Positions 8,210 through 17,556 of a DNA stretch of 64,000 nt are shown piece after piece (positions within the stretch are counted from its first letter, which is position 1; every line of letters starts with the position of its first letter). The position numbers were made by a program, and so were the translations under genes. Origin of the DNA: JBEKTW01 sp049515655. GTDB lineage: Bacteria; Bacteroidota; Ignavibacteria; UBA10030; SZUA-254. A model generated the notes under the pieces. It did not search any database. It was not told where the DNA came from and worked only from the letters and a program-made list of their open reading frames with translations. The DNA lies in assembly GCA_049515655.1 (NCBI GenBank), contig JBEKTW010000006.1, forward strand, positions 1 through 64,000, written 5' to 3'.

Positions 8210-10426
8210 CTAAAAATCAACGGTCAGTCCGCCACGAAAAGACCGCTCCGAAGCGGGGTAAAGGAAAATCTTGTCGTAGAGAAGGTAGCCCGTAGAGCTA
8301 AACCGGCTGTTGAGCATATTGTCGACCGCGAGCGAAAAAGTAAAGGGAGCGATGGAGTAGGAAAATTTTACCTTTCCGAAACTGTAATTTGGAAGCATCG
8401 CAGTGTTCCCATCGTCGAGGAACATGTCGTTCACGAAATTCCACGTCATGCTGGCTCTGATTCCGCTTCCATGCTCATACGAAGCGCCGGCAACGAACAC
8501 ATTGCGCGGAATCGCCTTCAGGAAATTTCCGTCGTTGTGGCCGGAAGTAAATTTCACGCTCGACCACGTGTAATTTGCGAACACCGTGAGGCCCGGAGTC
8601 GAATAGACGCGCAGTCCAATTTCCGCGCCTTGATGCCGGCTCTGCTGAATATTGAGATACTTGAATGTGCTCAGGTCAAAATCGATCTCGTCCGTCATGT
8701 CCATCTGGTACAGCGAAAGAATCATCTCGCTGTAAAGATTTTCGTGCAGTTTGAAACGCTGGTAGGTTCCGATTTCGTAACTCGTTCCTTTCTGCGGCCG
8801 CAACATTGAATTCGAGAATGGGGGAAAATCCGAAGTGAAGAAACTGTATCTACCGCCTCCGATAGGTGTAAAGAGCCCAGCAGTAATGGGACGTTGGTCC
8901 GCAAGCTGGTCGAGAGTCGGCGCCTTGAACGACCTGTTGATGGTTGCATACGCACTGCCCGAGAAGTTTTCATTTTCGGCAAACTGAAGGTTTAGACCCG
9001 CTTTGGGGCTCAAGGCGGTGTGGTTTGCCGTAAAAGTCATGTTGTGAGGGAATGTACCGTCGTACCCGTCATCTTGTCCGTCGAATCTCGCGCCAATATT
9101 TAACGCAAGTCGATCGATCAAACGCACCTCGTCGTTGACGTAAAAAGCATATTTGGCTCTCTTTGCAATTCCATCGGCTACTGTCGTGTCGCGCGTGAAG
9201 CCCTGAAGCAAATAATTTTCTTCGAATCCACTGAACTGACTGTAGTATGTCGACTGCAGGCGACCGGAGGTGCCGTCAAAACCGACGACAAGTCGATTCT
9301 TCATGCTGGAGATGAGACTTGAGTAGTCATACTTGATATTGATTCCCCCCTCGTTGCTGCGCAGTTCCCGTTCTTTTGTATCTCCATAGAAGCTGGTATC
9401 GTAGAGTCCGATGACCGTAAAAGCGGGGACGAACTTCACAATCTCGGCAGGTGTGACATATGTCCCGATATCGTCAGCGTCCTTTCTATTATAGTAGACC
9501 TTGCCCGTCAATTCCGCGCCATTGGAGAAGGTCGTGGAGTAATCGGCCTGCAGTTGGTATCGCTTGTCGTCTTTCCCGTCGGCTTTGTAATAGGGGCTCG
9601 ACGCCGTGCGGCTGGCGTCAAGTTCCTCCTGCGTCAATGGACCGGGGTCGTCGGATTTGGTCCATTGATCCAGTGTGGAGAGCCACAACTTCGAGAATTC
9701 GGTCAACTGAAATGAAATGTCGCCGTTGACCGTTCCGCCCTGCCAGTTTCCATGAGAACGAAATCCCGTTGTGCGTTCATCCGATACAAAGAGCTGATAA
9801 GGATTGCTGCCCCACATCCCCCGGCCACCCAAGCCGGCATTGAACAGCCCGTAGGTTCCACCTTCCACGGAAGCATGCGTGCGCGTTGTGTCTCCTGTTC
9901 GCGTGATCACGTTGACCACTCCGCCGAGCGCGGCATCGCCGTACAATGGTGATGACGCTCCACGGGAAACCTCGACCGTGCCGATGCTGTTGAGCGGGAA
10001 AAGATTCCAGTTCGCCAGTCCTGATTCCAGATCGTTGACTTGCTTTCCGTCGACCTGGAGGAGAATGTAGTCCGCTTCGCCGCCGCCATAGAATCCGCGC
10101 GTGCTGACGATCGAATTTCTCCCCATGCCGTCTGTGTTGAAAATGAAGAATCCGGGGACATTCTCAAGGACATCGGACAATGTCGCGACGGGCAGGCGCT
10201 GAATTTCCTTGGAATCCACGACGGAGGCGGAGGATGTTGTTTGAGCGATTTTGTTCTGGAACCTGTCCGCGGTGATAACCACCGTCTCCATGATGAAATG
10301 AGGAAGAGTGTCCGGCGCGGCAGCCGGCTGCTGGCAAAAAACTTCGGGATGCAATAAGCAGATCAGCAGAGTTCCCGCGAAGGAATAGGCTGCAATGCGG
10401 GTCTGAGAAAGTCGGCCTGTCCTCAT
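8210..10426 (-). CDS. TonB-dependent outer-membrane receptor
   Basis: The 738-residue protein has a signal peptide (about residues 1-32), a TonB-box-like METVVITADRF segment, and a plug domain. Plug hallmarks are ETL/SDVLENVPGF, ILLQVDGKQVND, IGTVEVSRGASSPLYGDAAL and GGVVNVITR. A long beta-barrel ends in FRGGLTVDF with the expected terminal Phe. It lacks the N-terminal carboxypeptidase-like extension of SusC proteins. It imports a ligand (metal complex, vitamin or small organic) using TonB energy, but the substrate cannot be read from the sequence. The start overlaps the end of the YdjY-domain gene by four bases, implying translational coupling. The operon diverges from a multihaem electron-transfer operon, so metal acquisition is a reasonable guess. 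Confidence 0.93.
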   Translation of the reverse strand: MRTGRLSQTRIAAYSFAGTLLICLLHPEVFCQQPAAAPDTLPHFIMETVVITADRFQNKIAQTTSSASVVDSKEIQRLPVATLSDVLENVPGFFIFNTDGMGRNSIVSTRGFYGGGEADYILLQVDGKQVNDLESGLANWNLFPLNSIGTVEVSRGASSPLYGDAALGGVVNVITRTGDTTRTHASVEGGTYGLFNAGLGGRGMWGSNPYQLFVSDERTTGFRSHGNWQGGTVNGDISFQLTEFSKLWLSTLDQWTKSDDPGPLTQEELDASRTASSPYYKADGKDDKRYQLQADYSTTFSNGAELTGKVYYNRKDADDIGTYVTPAEIVKFVPAFTVIGLYDTSFYGDTKERELRSNEGGINIKYDYSSLISSMKNRLVVGFDGTSGRLQSTYYSQFSGFEENYLLQGFTRDTTVADGIAKRAKYAFYVNDEVRLIDRLALNIGARFDGQDDGYDGTFPHNMTFTANHTALSPKAGLNLQFAENENFSGSAYATINRSFKAPTLDQLADQRPITAGLFTPIGGGRYSFFTSDFPPFSNSMLRPQKGTSYEIGTYQRFKLHENLYSEMILSLYQMDMTDEIDFDLSTFKYLNIQQSRHQGAEIGLRVYSTPGLTVFANYTWSSVKFTSGHNDGNFLKAIPRNVFVAGASYEHGSGIRASMTWNFVNDMFLDDGNTAMLPNYSFGKVKFSYSIAPFTFSLAVDNMLNSRFSSTGYLLYDKIFLYPASERSFRGGLTVDF

Positions 10427-11142
10427 TTCTCGCGCGACAGCGCCTTGATCGTGACTTCTACGGGTGTTCCCTTCGCCGGGACGAGGTCCTCGTTGACGCG
10501 GTAGAGCGTGTCGTCGCCTCCGGTCGCCAGGGGATTGTCCAGAATCGTCAAAGGGTCATGGTAGGTTGTGATGAGCGATTTCTCGACGTCGGCCATGAAT
10601 TTGCCGTCGCTCATGATTGAACCCACAAATACCCACGGCGTATGCTCCATGTGCTGGTTTCTGGGGATGTCCCATACAAGGTCTTCGCCGCGAACGATCG
10701 TATCCCTGTCGCCATTTTTCCATTTCACCCATACTTCAACGGAGTCTCCTTTGGGAGTATGAGGGTCACCCTGATAGGCAAGACCGCCGACGTACTGTAA
10801 ACCCAACAACAGGAGTGCAACTTGCAGATGGTACGGCGCCGCGTCGAGAACCAGCACGCTCTCGTGGGTCTTGCCGCCCGGACCGCAGGCAAGGAGTTCA
10901 ATCATGCCGCGGTGCATATTGACCTTTCCCGGAATCGTTATCTCTCGCAGTTCGCTATCGATGGTGAGGCTGCCGAGCTTGTAGGTGTGATCGCCGACCT
11001 TGGCAATCTGGCTCTGAGAGGTGTCGTTAGCCGCGGCACCGAGTGTGTCGGACCCGGCCGGCAAGTGCTTCTGCTGTCCGCGTGCGGGCAGAATGGAGAC
11101 AGCCACCAAGCTTACTGTGAGAATTATGAGTTTTCCGGACAT
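10423..11142 (-). CDS. YdjY-domain exported protein
   Basis: The 239-residue product has a cleavable signal peptide (about residues 1-22). The mature part carries the string NMHRGMIELLACGPGGKTHE followed by ESVLVLDAAPYHLQVALLLLGL. I recognise this as the YdjY-type domain, a periplasmic domain often found near redox or ferredoxin-like systems and of unknown biochemical role. It is the first gene of the leftward operon ydjY-like, TonB receptor, barrel, with a four-base overlap into the receptor gene. It diverges from the cytochrome operon at 11544, sharing a 401-base upstream region. That arrangement suggests, without proof, a common envelope redox or metal function. Confidence 0.8.
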   Translation of the reverse strand: MSGKLIILTVSLVAVSILPARGQQKHLPAGSDTLGAAANDTSQSQIAKVGDHTYKLGSLTIDSELREITIPGKVNMHRGMIELLACGPGGKTHESVLVLDAAPYHLQVALLLLGLQYVGGLAYQGDPHTPKGDSVEVWVKWKNGDRDTIVRGEDLVWDIPRNQHMEHTPWVFVGSIMSDGKFMADVEKSLITTYHDPLTILDNPLATGGDDTLYRVNEDLVPAKGTPVEVTIKALSREK

Positions 11143-11543
11143 TACTTGAAATACCCGAAGATTTCTTGAACAAAGGTGAACAGTTTTCGGCGAGAATCCC
11201 TGAGCTTCTCGTAGACAAAATACGTATTTTTCCTTCGCGTGTCAAGGAAACAATGCGGGAGGGTCGATTCCTGTGTAATGACTCTTTTCGTTTGCCTAGC
11301 TCCCTCCCAGCGCGGCTCTTCCCACCTCGCTCCCGACTGCGGATTGTACTCGCCAAAGTGTTCGACGCGGCCTGAGAAGGACGACCATGCAGTTGTCGTC
11401 CTCTGTGCCTGTCATCACAAGACGCTTTGGAAAATTGTGATCCTTTCTTACATTGTCATAATAAACACGATTCCGACTGCGGGATTCGGAGGGTTTTCCA
11501 CAATCTGTTTGTGAAACGTGATTCAAGTTTAATCTGTGAACAG
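11143..11543. other. Divergent intergenic region between YdjY/TonB operon and cytochrome operon
   Basis: About 400 bases with no convincing gene. The right half holds a weak sigma70-like candidate for the cytochrome operon (TTGTGA at 11435, 16 bases, CATAAT at 11457). The left half must contain the promoter of the leftward operon, but no strong hexamers were seen. Short open frames here lack ribosome sites and homology. Confidence 0.5.
11435..11462 (+). promoter_or_regulatory. Candidate promoter of the multihaem operon
   Basis: TTGTGA (11435-11440), a 16-base spacer and CATAAT (11457-11462) lie about 80 bases before the cytochrome b start. The match to the sigma70 consensus is only moderate. 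Confidence 0.3.
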
Positions 11544-12413
11544 ATGAAGAGTTCTTCACACTGGATTTTCATATTCTTTCTCGTAATGGTCGGCTTGGTT
11601 GCCACGATCGTGCTGGCAGTCCGGGGTCTTGACTATTACCGCACCCCTTTTGATCTTCGGCCATTTCGGTCGGACTACTCCCTCATGAGGCCATCAGGTT
11701 CGTACAGCCACGGCCTGGGCGTCCTGGGGGCCCTCATGGTTATCGTCGGAGTTGCGATGTATTCCGCCAGGAAGCGCATGGTATCCTTGGGAAATATCGG
11801 CCGATTGTCAAAATGGCTTGAGGTGCATATTTTTCTTTGCCTCTTGGGGCCGGTGCTGATCGTCTACCATACAACGTTCAAGGCCGGTGGCATTGCCGCC
11901 ATATCTCTCTGGACAATGTTGTCCGTCGTCGCCAGCGGGGTCATCGGCCGCTTCCTCTATGTCCTCATTCCAAGGAACTTGAACGGCAACGAGCTCACTG
12001 TGGCGGAAATCGACGGTCAGATACATTCGATCGGCTCAGTGCTTCGGTCGAGCCCAGTGGGTCTCTTGGTGGGGGCCATGGTCGATAAATCCTTTTCTTC
12101 CGTTGAGAGACCCGAGACACTCGGTCAGACTGTCTTCACCATCATCCGCCTCCAGCGGCTGAAGGCGCAAACGCGTGGGGGCGTCTGTCAGATCATCGCT
12201 CAGAACGACGTTCCGCGCGAGGTCGCGAAGCAGCTAGAGGAGGCAGCATCCTCGAAAGCCGCGATGCTCCAGAAATCCCTCGTGCTGACACAGGTCGAAC
12301 GGATGTTCTTCTACTGGCACGCAATCCACCTGCCGTTCACCGTTATCATGTTTGTGACACTCGCGGCGCATGTCACCGTCGTCATGCTGCTGGGATACAA
12401 ATGGGTTTTCTGA
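11544..12413 (+). CDS. Inner-membrane cytochrome b-like protein, first gene of the multihaem operon
   Basis: A 289-residue membrane protein with about five transmembrane segments. The longer frame beginning 11427 adds a hydrophilic, unlikely N-terminus, so MKSSSHW at 11544 is preferred. Candidate haem-ligand histidines sit in helices: His56 (SYSHGLG), His95 and His109 (VHIFLCLLGPVLIVYHTTF), and His259, His262 and His276 (YWHAIHLPF...LAAHVTVV). This spacing fits a di-haem b-type cytochrome of the cytochrome-b561/ferric-reductase kind. Its inferred role is to oxidise membrane quinol or accept cytoplasmic electrons and pass them to the periplasmic c-type cytochromes encoded just downstream (15-base gap). 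The exact family could not be named. Confidence 0.75.
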   Translation: MKSSSHWIFIFFLVMVGLVATIVLAVRGLDYYRTPFDLRPFRSDYSLMRPSGSYSHGLGVLGALMVIVGVAMYSARKRMVSLGNIGRLSKWLEVHIFLCLLGPVLIVYHTTFKAGGIAAISLWTMLSVVASGVIGRFLYVLIPRNLNGNELTVAEIDGQIHSIGSVLRSSPVGLLVGAMVDKSFSSVERPETLGQTVFTIIRLQRLKAQTRGGVCQIIAQNDVPREVAKQLEEAASSKAAMLQKSLVLTQVERMFFYWHAIHLPFTVIMFVTLAAHVTVVMLLGYKWVF

Positions 12414-12428
12414 GTTCGTAAAAATAGC

Positions 12429-14087
12429 ATGCGAGGAAGCGGCAACACAAGTATCGCGTCAAGGGTCTCGATGGTCCTTCTCGGCCTCTGGGTGACCAAT
12501 GGCCCGATGAGTGCGCAGTTCTCTCCCGGTGACCTTTCGCGTGCTCATCAAAATCTCGAAGGGTCCCAGAATTGCGTCAAGTGCCATGAGATTGGAAAGG
12601 AAATCAGCGGCGAGAAGTGTCTGGGCTGTCACAATGAAATCCGGAAACTCCGCGATGGTCGACTCGGCTACCATTTGACGGTGGCGTCACAACAGTGCGT
12701 GGATTGCCACAAAGATCACCTCGGCCGGGAGGCGAAGACCGTATTGTTTCAGGAAAATACGTTTGACCACAGCAAGACCGGCTTTCCCATCGTCGGAAAA
12801 CATCAATCGATTCCATGCGCGAATTGTCATGCACACAAATATATCAGAGATGCCGGAGTAAAAGAGAAGCTCGATGCATTTCCGCACGTGACGTATCTGG
12901 GCCTCGACCAGACATGCTCTTCATGTCATGTCGACCCCCATAAAGGGAAATTTCGCCAGGAATGTTCATCCTGCCACACTCCGGTCGCCTGGGCACAGGT
13001 GAAGAGCTTTGATCATTCGATCACCCAATTCCCGCTCGATGGGCTTCACGTCCGGGTTGCGTGCAATAAATGTCATCTTACTCTTGCTCATGCAAAAGCG
13101 ACCGGGGATGTCGATTTCTCGACCAAGACGTTTTCGGATTGTACTCCGTGTCACGCTTCGCCGCATCGTTCATCCTTTGGAGGGCAGAATTGCAAGGCCT
13201 GCCATACTCCCCAGAGTTGGGATGCCGCGATGGGCATGCCGTTCGACCATGAATTGACGTCATACAGATTACATGGTCGGCACGCGGTGCTCCGGTGTGA
13301 GCAGTGCCACCGGATGGCCGAGAAGAAAGAATTTCGGCGGACTTTCTTCCTTTCCTTCAGTAAATGCACTGATTGCCATGCAGACGGGCATAACGGTGAA
13401 TTCGCAAGTTCCTACAACAACGATTGCGCATCATGTCACAATGAAGACAGCTACCGGCCGTCGACGTTCACGCTCGCGCGCCACCGCGAGACACGGTTCA
13501 CGCTTACGGGTGCCCACGCCGCGACCGTATGCTCGGCCTGCCATCTCAACACGGAAACTAACAAGCAGGTGTTCCATCTCGAAAGACGGAGCTGTGAATC
13601 GTGCCACAAAGATGTCCATAACGGAAAATTCGCCGCGTCCATGAGAGACACGAGTTGTGCCGCATGCCACACAACAGCCCAATGGAAGAATGCGGCATTC
13701 GACCATTCCACCACTCGGTTCGCTCTTTCCGGAAAACATGCCAGCGTAGCATGCTTGGCCTGCCACAAGGATGAGAAGGATGCACAGCACGAAATGCAAT
13801 TTCAAAAACTGTCAACTGATTGCGAGTCGTGCCATCATGATGTGCATCGTGGCCAATTTGCAGACGACGGCAAGACGCTCTGCAACAACTGTCATAGCGC
13901 TGAAGGCTGGAAATTGCTCTCCTTTAACCACGAGACGCAAAGCAGGTTCTCTCTTTCCGGAGGTCACAAGAAAGTTCCGTGTGTCTCGTGTCATCGTGAA
14001 GAACGGGTAGCTGATACAGTCTTCGTACGGTTCAAGCCGCTCTCATCAACTTGCGAATCGTGCCACCAGGGGAGAAACGTAAAATGA
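12429..14087 (+). CDS. Exported multihaem c-type cytochrome with 20 CxxCH motifs
   Basis: A 552-residue protein with an N-terminal export signal ending near GPMSAQ. An alternative ATG at 12471 has an AAGGG site but would give a signal peptide without basic residues. I count 20 CxxCH haem-attachment motifs, from CVKCH to the final CESCH. They are spread through imperfect units in which CESCHxDVHxGxF, CxxCHTxxxW, FDHxxTxFxLxGxHxxVxC and KCH recur, the layout of the cytochrome c3/c7-like superfamily with distal histidines in FDH and GxH. The protein is inferred to be a periplasmic or surface electron wire. Its stop codon overlaps the start of the next cytochrome by four bases (ATGA). Confidence 0.93.
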   Translation: MRGSGNTSIASRVSMVLLGLWVTNGPMSAQFSPGDLSRAHQNLEGSQNCVKCHEIGKEISGEKCLGCHNEIRKLRDGRLGYHLTVASQQCVDCHKDHLGREAKTVLFQENTFDHSKTGFPIVGKHQSIPCANCHAHKYIRDAGVKEKLDAFPHVTYLGLDQTCSSCHVDPHKGKFRQECSSCHTPVAWAQVKSFDHSITQFPLDGLHVRVACNKCHLTLAHAKATGDVDFSTKTFSDCTPCHASPHRSSFGGQNCKACHTPQSWDAAMGMPFDHELTSYRLHGRHAVLRCEQCHRMAEKKEFRRTFFLSFSKCTDCHADGHNGEFASSYNNDCASCHNEDSYRPSTFTLARHRETRFTLTGAHAATVCSACHLNTETNKQVFHLERRSCESCHKDVHNGKFAASMRDTSCAACHTTAQWKNAAFDHSTTRFALSGKHASVACLACHKDEKDAQHEMQFQKLSTDCESCHHDVHRGQFADDGKTLCNNCHSAEGWKLLSFNHETQSRFSLSGGHKKVPCVSCHREERVADTVFVRFKPLSSTCESCHQGRNVK

Positions 14088-15964
14088 AGAAGGCCTTGTT
14101 TCTTGTCTTGGTACTGTTTTCGTGGCCAGCGACCGCTCAGCAATCCCCGCACGGTGCACTGACGATTCCGTGCACAACGTGCCACTCGACAGATTCGTGG
14201 GAAATGCGGAGCGACGCTTCGTTCAATCACAATTCAACGGGCTTTGAACTGCTGGGTCAGCATCAGCTCGTGAAATGCGTTGCGTGTCACGAAAACCTTG
14301 TTTTCGCGAATCGAAGCTCCGAGTGTGCTTCCTGCCACGTCGATGCCCATCGGTCCGAGCTGGGGACCAACTGTCTTCGATGTCACTCCATGGCTTCATG
14401 GATCATTGTGGACATGAAACAGAAACACCAGCAGACACGATTTCCGCTTCTCGGAAAGCACTCTCTCGTGGATTGCGACGCATGCCACGATCGCGCCTCG
14501 ACGCATCAGTACGCAGGAACACCGCTGACTTGCATCACATGTCATCAAGCCGATTTTGAAGGTTCGAAAAACCCGAATCACGTTCAGGATAGATTTCCGG
14601 TCGATTGCATCCGGTGTCACAGGGTTGACGCTCTGGCCTGGCCGGGGAGCTTCGACCACAATGCCACAGCGTTTCCCCTCACAGGGGCGCACCGAACAGT
14701 GATTTGTTCGCAATGCCATACGAACAATCAGTTCACGAATCTCGCGACGAATTGCTTCAGCTGCCACGCACGGGACTTCACGAATGCGCAAGCGCCGAAC
14801 CATGTTGCTGGCAATTTCAGCAACCTCTGTCAGTCGTGTCATACCACCGTTGCATGGACGCCTTCAACGTTCAACCACGCCAGTACCGCATTCCCGTTGA
14901 CCGGGGCTCATGTGGGAGTTGAATGTCAATCCTGCCATGCAAACGGAAATTATCGTCTCGTGTACGTCAATTGCTACCAATGCCATCAAAACGATTTCCA
15001 GACTTCAACAAATCCAAACCATGTAACTGGAAACTTCAGTCATGATTGCACGCAGTGCCATACGACAACCGGCTGGTCGCCGGCATCGTTTGACCATGCC
15101 TCGACTCGGTTCCCCCTGACGGGAAGCCACATCGCGGTCCAATGCCTGTCGTGTCATATAAGCGGGAACTACCAGATCACGTATACCGATTGCTACCAGT
15201 GCCATCAATCGGATTATCTGCGGCCGACAAATCCAAATCACGTGACCGCGATTTTCAGTCGCGACTGTACGCCCTGCCACACGACGACCGCATGGATACC
15301 ATCGACGTTCAGCCATAGCTCGACGAAGTTGCCTTTGACCGGCGCGCATTTGACCATTCAATGCCAATCTTGCCATACAAGCGGGAATTATCAGCTCGTA
15401 TACATCAACTGCTATCAATGCCATCAAAACGATTTCCAAACGGCGGCGAATCCCAATCACGTTGCCGGAAATTTTACTCATGATTGTACGCAGTGTCATT
15501 CGACAACTGCCTGGTCACCTGCGACGTTTGACCACAGTGCGACGAAATTCCCGTTGACCGGCACCCATCTCACAACTCCATGCCAGTCATGTCATACAGG
15601 CGGCAATTACCAGCTTGTCTACGCCGATTGTTACCAATGCCACCAGTCAGACTATCAGCGGCCGACCAACCCTAACCACGTCGTAGCAAACTTCGGTCAC
15701 GATTGCTCACCGTGCCATACGACGACGGCCTGGACACCGTCTACGTTCAATCATGACCAGCAGTATTTCAAGATCTATTCCGGAAGGCACCTCCAACAAT
15801 GGACCTACTGCACCGATTGTCATACGAACCCAGCAAACTACGCGACGTTTTCCTGCATTAACTGCCATGAACATAATCAAAGCGAGACTGATTCGGCTCA
15901 CCAGGGCGTCGCCGGATATTCTTATTCCAGTCCGGCATGTTATAACTGCCATAGGAACATCTGA
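14084..15964 (+). CDS. Exported multihaem c-type cytochrome with 25 CxxCH motifs in tandem units
   Basis: Start chosen at ATG 14084, overlapping the previous stop, because it gives a classical signal peptide (MKKALFLVLVLFSWPATAQ); the 11 residues of the longer frame are hydrophilic. The 626-residue protein has 25 CxxCH motifs. From residue 163 it is built of six 73-74-residue units, each beginning NPNHV or APNHV and carrying three haem motifs (CTQCH, CQSCH, CYQCH) plus FxHxSTxFPLTGxH. This regular three-haem module suggests an extended molecular wire. It sits between a 20-haem cytochrome and an outer-membrane barrel, the arrangement of porin-cytochrome conduits. Whether it is periplasmic or exposed outside is unknown. 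Confidence 0.93.
   Translation: MKKALFLVLVLFSWPATAQQSPHGALTIPCTTCHSTDSWEMRSDASFNHNSTGFELLGQHQLVKCVACHENLVFANRSSECASCHVDAHRSELGTNCLRCHSMASWIIVDMKQKHQQTRFPLLGKHSLVDCDACHDRASTHQYAGTPLTCITCHQADFEGSKNPNHVQDRFPVDCIRCHRVDALAWPGSFDHNATAFPLTGAHRTVICSQCHTNNQFTNLATNCFSCHARDFTNAQAPNHVAGNFSNLCQSCHTTVAWTPSTFNHASTAFPLTGAHVGVECQSCHANGNYRLVYVNCYQCHQNDFQTSTNPNHVTGNFSHDCTQCHTTTGWSPASFDHASTRFPLTGSHIAVQCLSCHISGNYQITYTDCYQCHQSDYLRPTNPNHVTAIFSRDCTPCHTTTAWIPSTFSHSSTKLPLTGAHLTIQCQSCHTSGNYQLVYINCYQCHQNDFQTAANPNHVAGNFTHDCTQCHSTTAWSPATFDHSATKFPLTGTHLTTPCQSCHTGGNYQLVYADCYQCHQSDYQRPTNPNHVVANFGHDCSPCHTTTAWTPSTFNHDQQYFKIYSGRHLQQWTYCTDCHTNPANYATFSCINCHEHNQSETDSAHQGVAGYSYSSPACYNCHRNI
14570..15767 (+). repeat. 219-base tandem repeats encoding three-haem modules
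   Basis: Units start at 14570, 14792, 15011, 15230, 15449 and 15668. The spacing is 222 then exactly 219 bases four times; the last unit is partial. Each full unit encodes 73-74 residues with three CxxCH motifs. The exact period and the high similarity of units 2-5 indicate recent duplication or homogenisation. Confidence 0.9.
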
Positions 15965-17556
15965 TGCGCCGCACGATTGCACTATTCTTCATAGCACTGG
16001 CGACCGATGTTTTCGCGCAAGAACAAGTCGTGCACGGCAAAATAACGTATATCGTCGGGGATGTCCTGTACATCTCTATCGGAAAAGATTCCGGAGTAAG
16101 GGATTCAAGCCTCCTGTTTGTTGTTCCAAAACTCGATACTATCGCGATGCTCAAAGTGTTTGCTACAAGCTCAAAGTCATCTGCCGCCAGAATCGTTCGA
16201 ACGAACCGTGTCTTGAAGATTGAGGACCCGATTATTGCCTCCGTTCAAAAGGAAGAATCGATCGTGGCCAAGAAAGATACGGTTGCAAGAATCGAATCAG
16301 CGGTGATGCCCCGCGTACAACCGGCAATGACCCTTGCCGAGAGCAGCGCGGCAAAATCGAGGTCCATTCCCGCCGTCGCCCTGCAAGGCAGGGCGAGCGT
16401 TCAGTATTTCGGCAATATCCAGTCTGTTGCCTCACAAACCATCTCTCAACCGGGAATCGTGCTCGACCTCCGGGGGCGGGTCAATAATTCGCATATCGGC
16501 TTCGAAATGTACGGCAACTTTCGTTCCATCAGCTACGGCGGCCAGAGTCCGGTTGTCAATCGGACGAGAATTTATCGGATGTCTGTTGACTATGATGACA
16601 GCGTGGATCGACTATCCCTCGGCCGGATTCTTCCCCCCTTCTCGGCCTCGGTCGGATATACAGACGGAGCTCTCTTTACCCGGAAAATCGGCGAGATGGT
16701 CGTCGGCGCAGCTGCAGGCTTTGAGCCGAGTTTTGACCAGCGGACGTTTTCTGCCGACAGAAAAAAAATCGCCTTCTTCGCCGGCTATGCCTCTCCTGCC
16801 ACTTTTCACTCCGCCGTCAGTATCGCGTATTCACGGACGTACTACCTGTCGCAGCTCGACCGTGAGGTCGTGAGTTCAACGCTGAGTGTTTTTCCCGTGA
16901 ATGATTTCTTTTTGACCGCTCAGGGGGATGTCGACCTTCGCTCGAAGTCCTCTCAGGATTTTGTTCTCTCGCCAAAGCTCACGACCTTTTTCGCAAATGC
17001 GAATTACCGCGTGAACGCCCTGCTATCCGTAGGCGCGGGGATGAGTGCGTGGAGACCGACCTACTCGTTCTCATCGGTCAGCGCGATTCCCGATTCTCTC
17101 ATCGATCAGAATGTTCGCACGAGTCCGAATCTCAATGTGAGTCTGTATTTCCCCGGCGGCGTATCGCTGTACAATAACTATTCGCCCCGTTCCTCAGACG
17201 AAGGCTTCGGGCATGAATATCTCAACTACACTTCTTTCGGAGCATACAATCTCCTGAATGCCGGAATTGCCGCCAGGATGACGATGAACGTCAATGCGAC
17301 ATCGTTCACCACGACGCGAGGGTACGGCGCCAGTGTCCAAAAATCGCTCAACAACATGCTTGATGTCACGGTGCGGTACCAGGTATTCACGTACAACATG
17401 GCGGGCTTGGGCGAGTCGAGTAATAATCAGTCTGCCGCCATGGACGTTCTCTACATCATCACCCGGAATCTGTCGGTGTACGGAAGCGTGGAGCGAATCG
17501 GCAACCTGAGCGACCGGGGATATTCAGTCCTCGCCGAAATCGATTGGAGATTCTGA
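15964..17556 (+). CDS. Outer-membrane beta-barrel, putative porin partner of the multihaem cytochromes
   Basis: A 530-residue exported protein (signal peptide MRRTIALFFIALATDVFAQ). Residues about 20-115 form a soluble N-terminal part containing HGKITYIVGDVLYISIGKD. From about residue 135 onward there are repeated amphipathic strands, ending ...YSVLAEIDWRF with a terminal Phe, as expected for a large beta-barrel. The start overlaps the upstream cytochrome stop by one base (TGATG), and its own stop overlaps the next start in the same way, so the three genes are translationally coupled. By position it is the likely outer-membrane sheath of a porin-cytochrome electron conduit. Sequence similarity to known MtrB or Geobacter porins was not evident. 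Confidence 0.75.
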   Translation: MRRTIALFFIALATDVFAQEQVVHGKITYIVGDVLYISIGKDSGVRDSSLLFVVPKLDTIAMLKVFATSSKSSAARIVRTNRVLKIEDPIIASVQKEESIVAKKDTVARIESAVMPRVQPAMTLAESSAAKSRSIPAVALQGRASVQYFGNIQSVASQTISQPGIVLDLRGRVNNSHIGFEMYGNFRSISYGGQSPVVNRTRIYRMSVDYDDSVDRLSLGRILPPFSASVGYTDGALFTRKIGEMVVGAAAGFEPSFDQRTFSADRKKIAFFAGYASPATFHSAVSIAYSRTYYLSQLDREVVSSTLSVFPVNDFFLTAQGDVDLRSKSSQDFVLSPKLTTFFANANYRVNALLSVGAGMSAWRPTYSFSSVSAIPDSLIDQNVRTSPNLNVSLYFPGGVSLYNNYSPRSSDEGFGHEYLNYTSFGAYNLLNAGIAARMTMNVNATSFTTTRGYGASVQKSLNNMLDVTVRYQVFTYNMAGLGESSNNQSAAMDVLYIITRNLSVYGSVERIGNLSDRGYSVLAEIDWRF

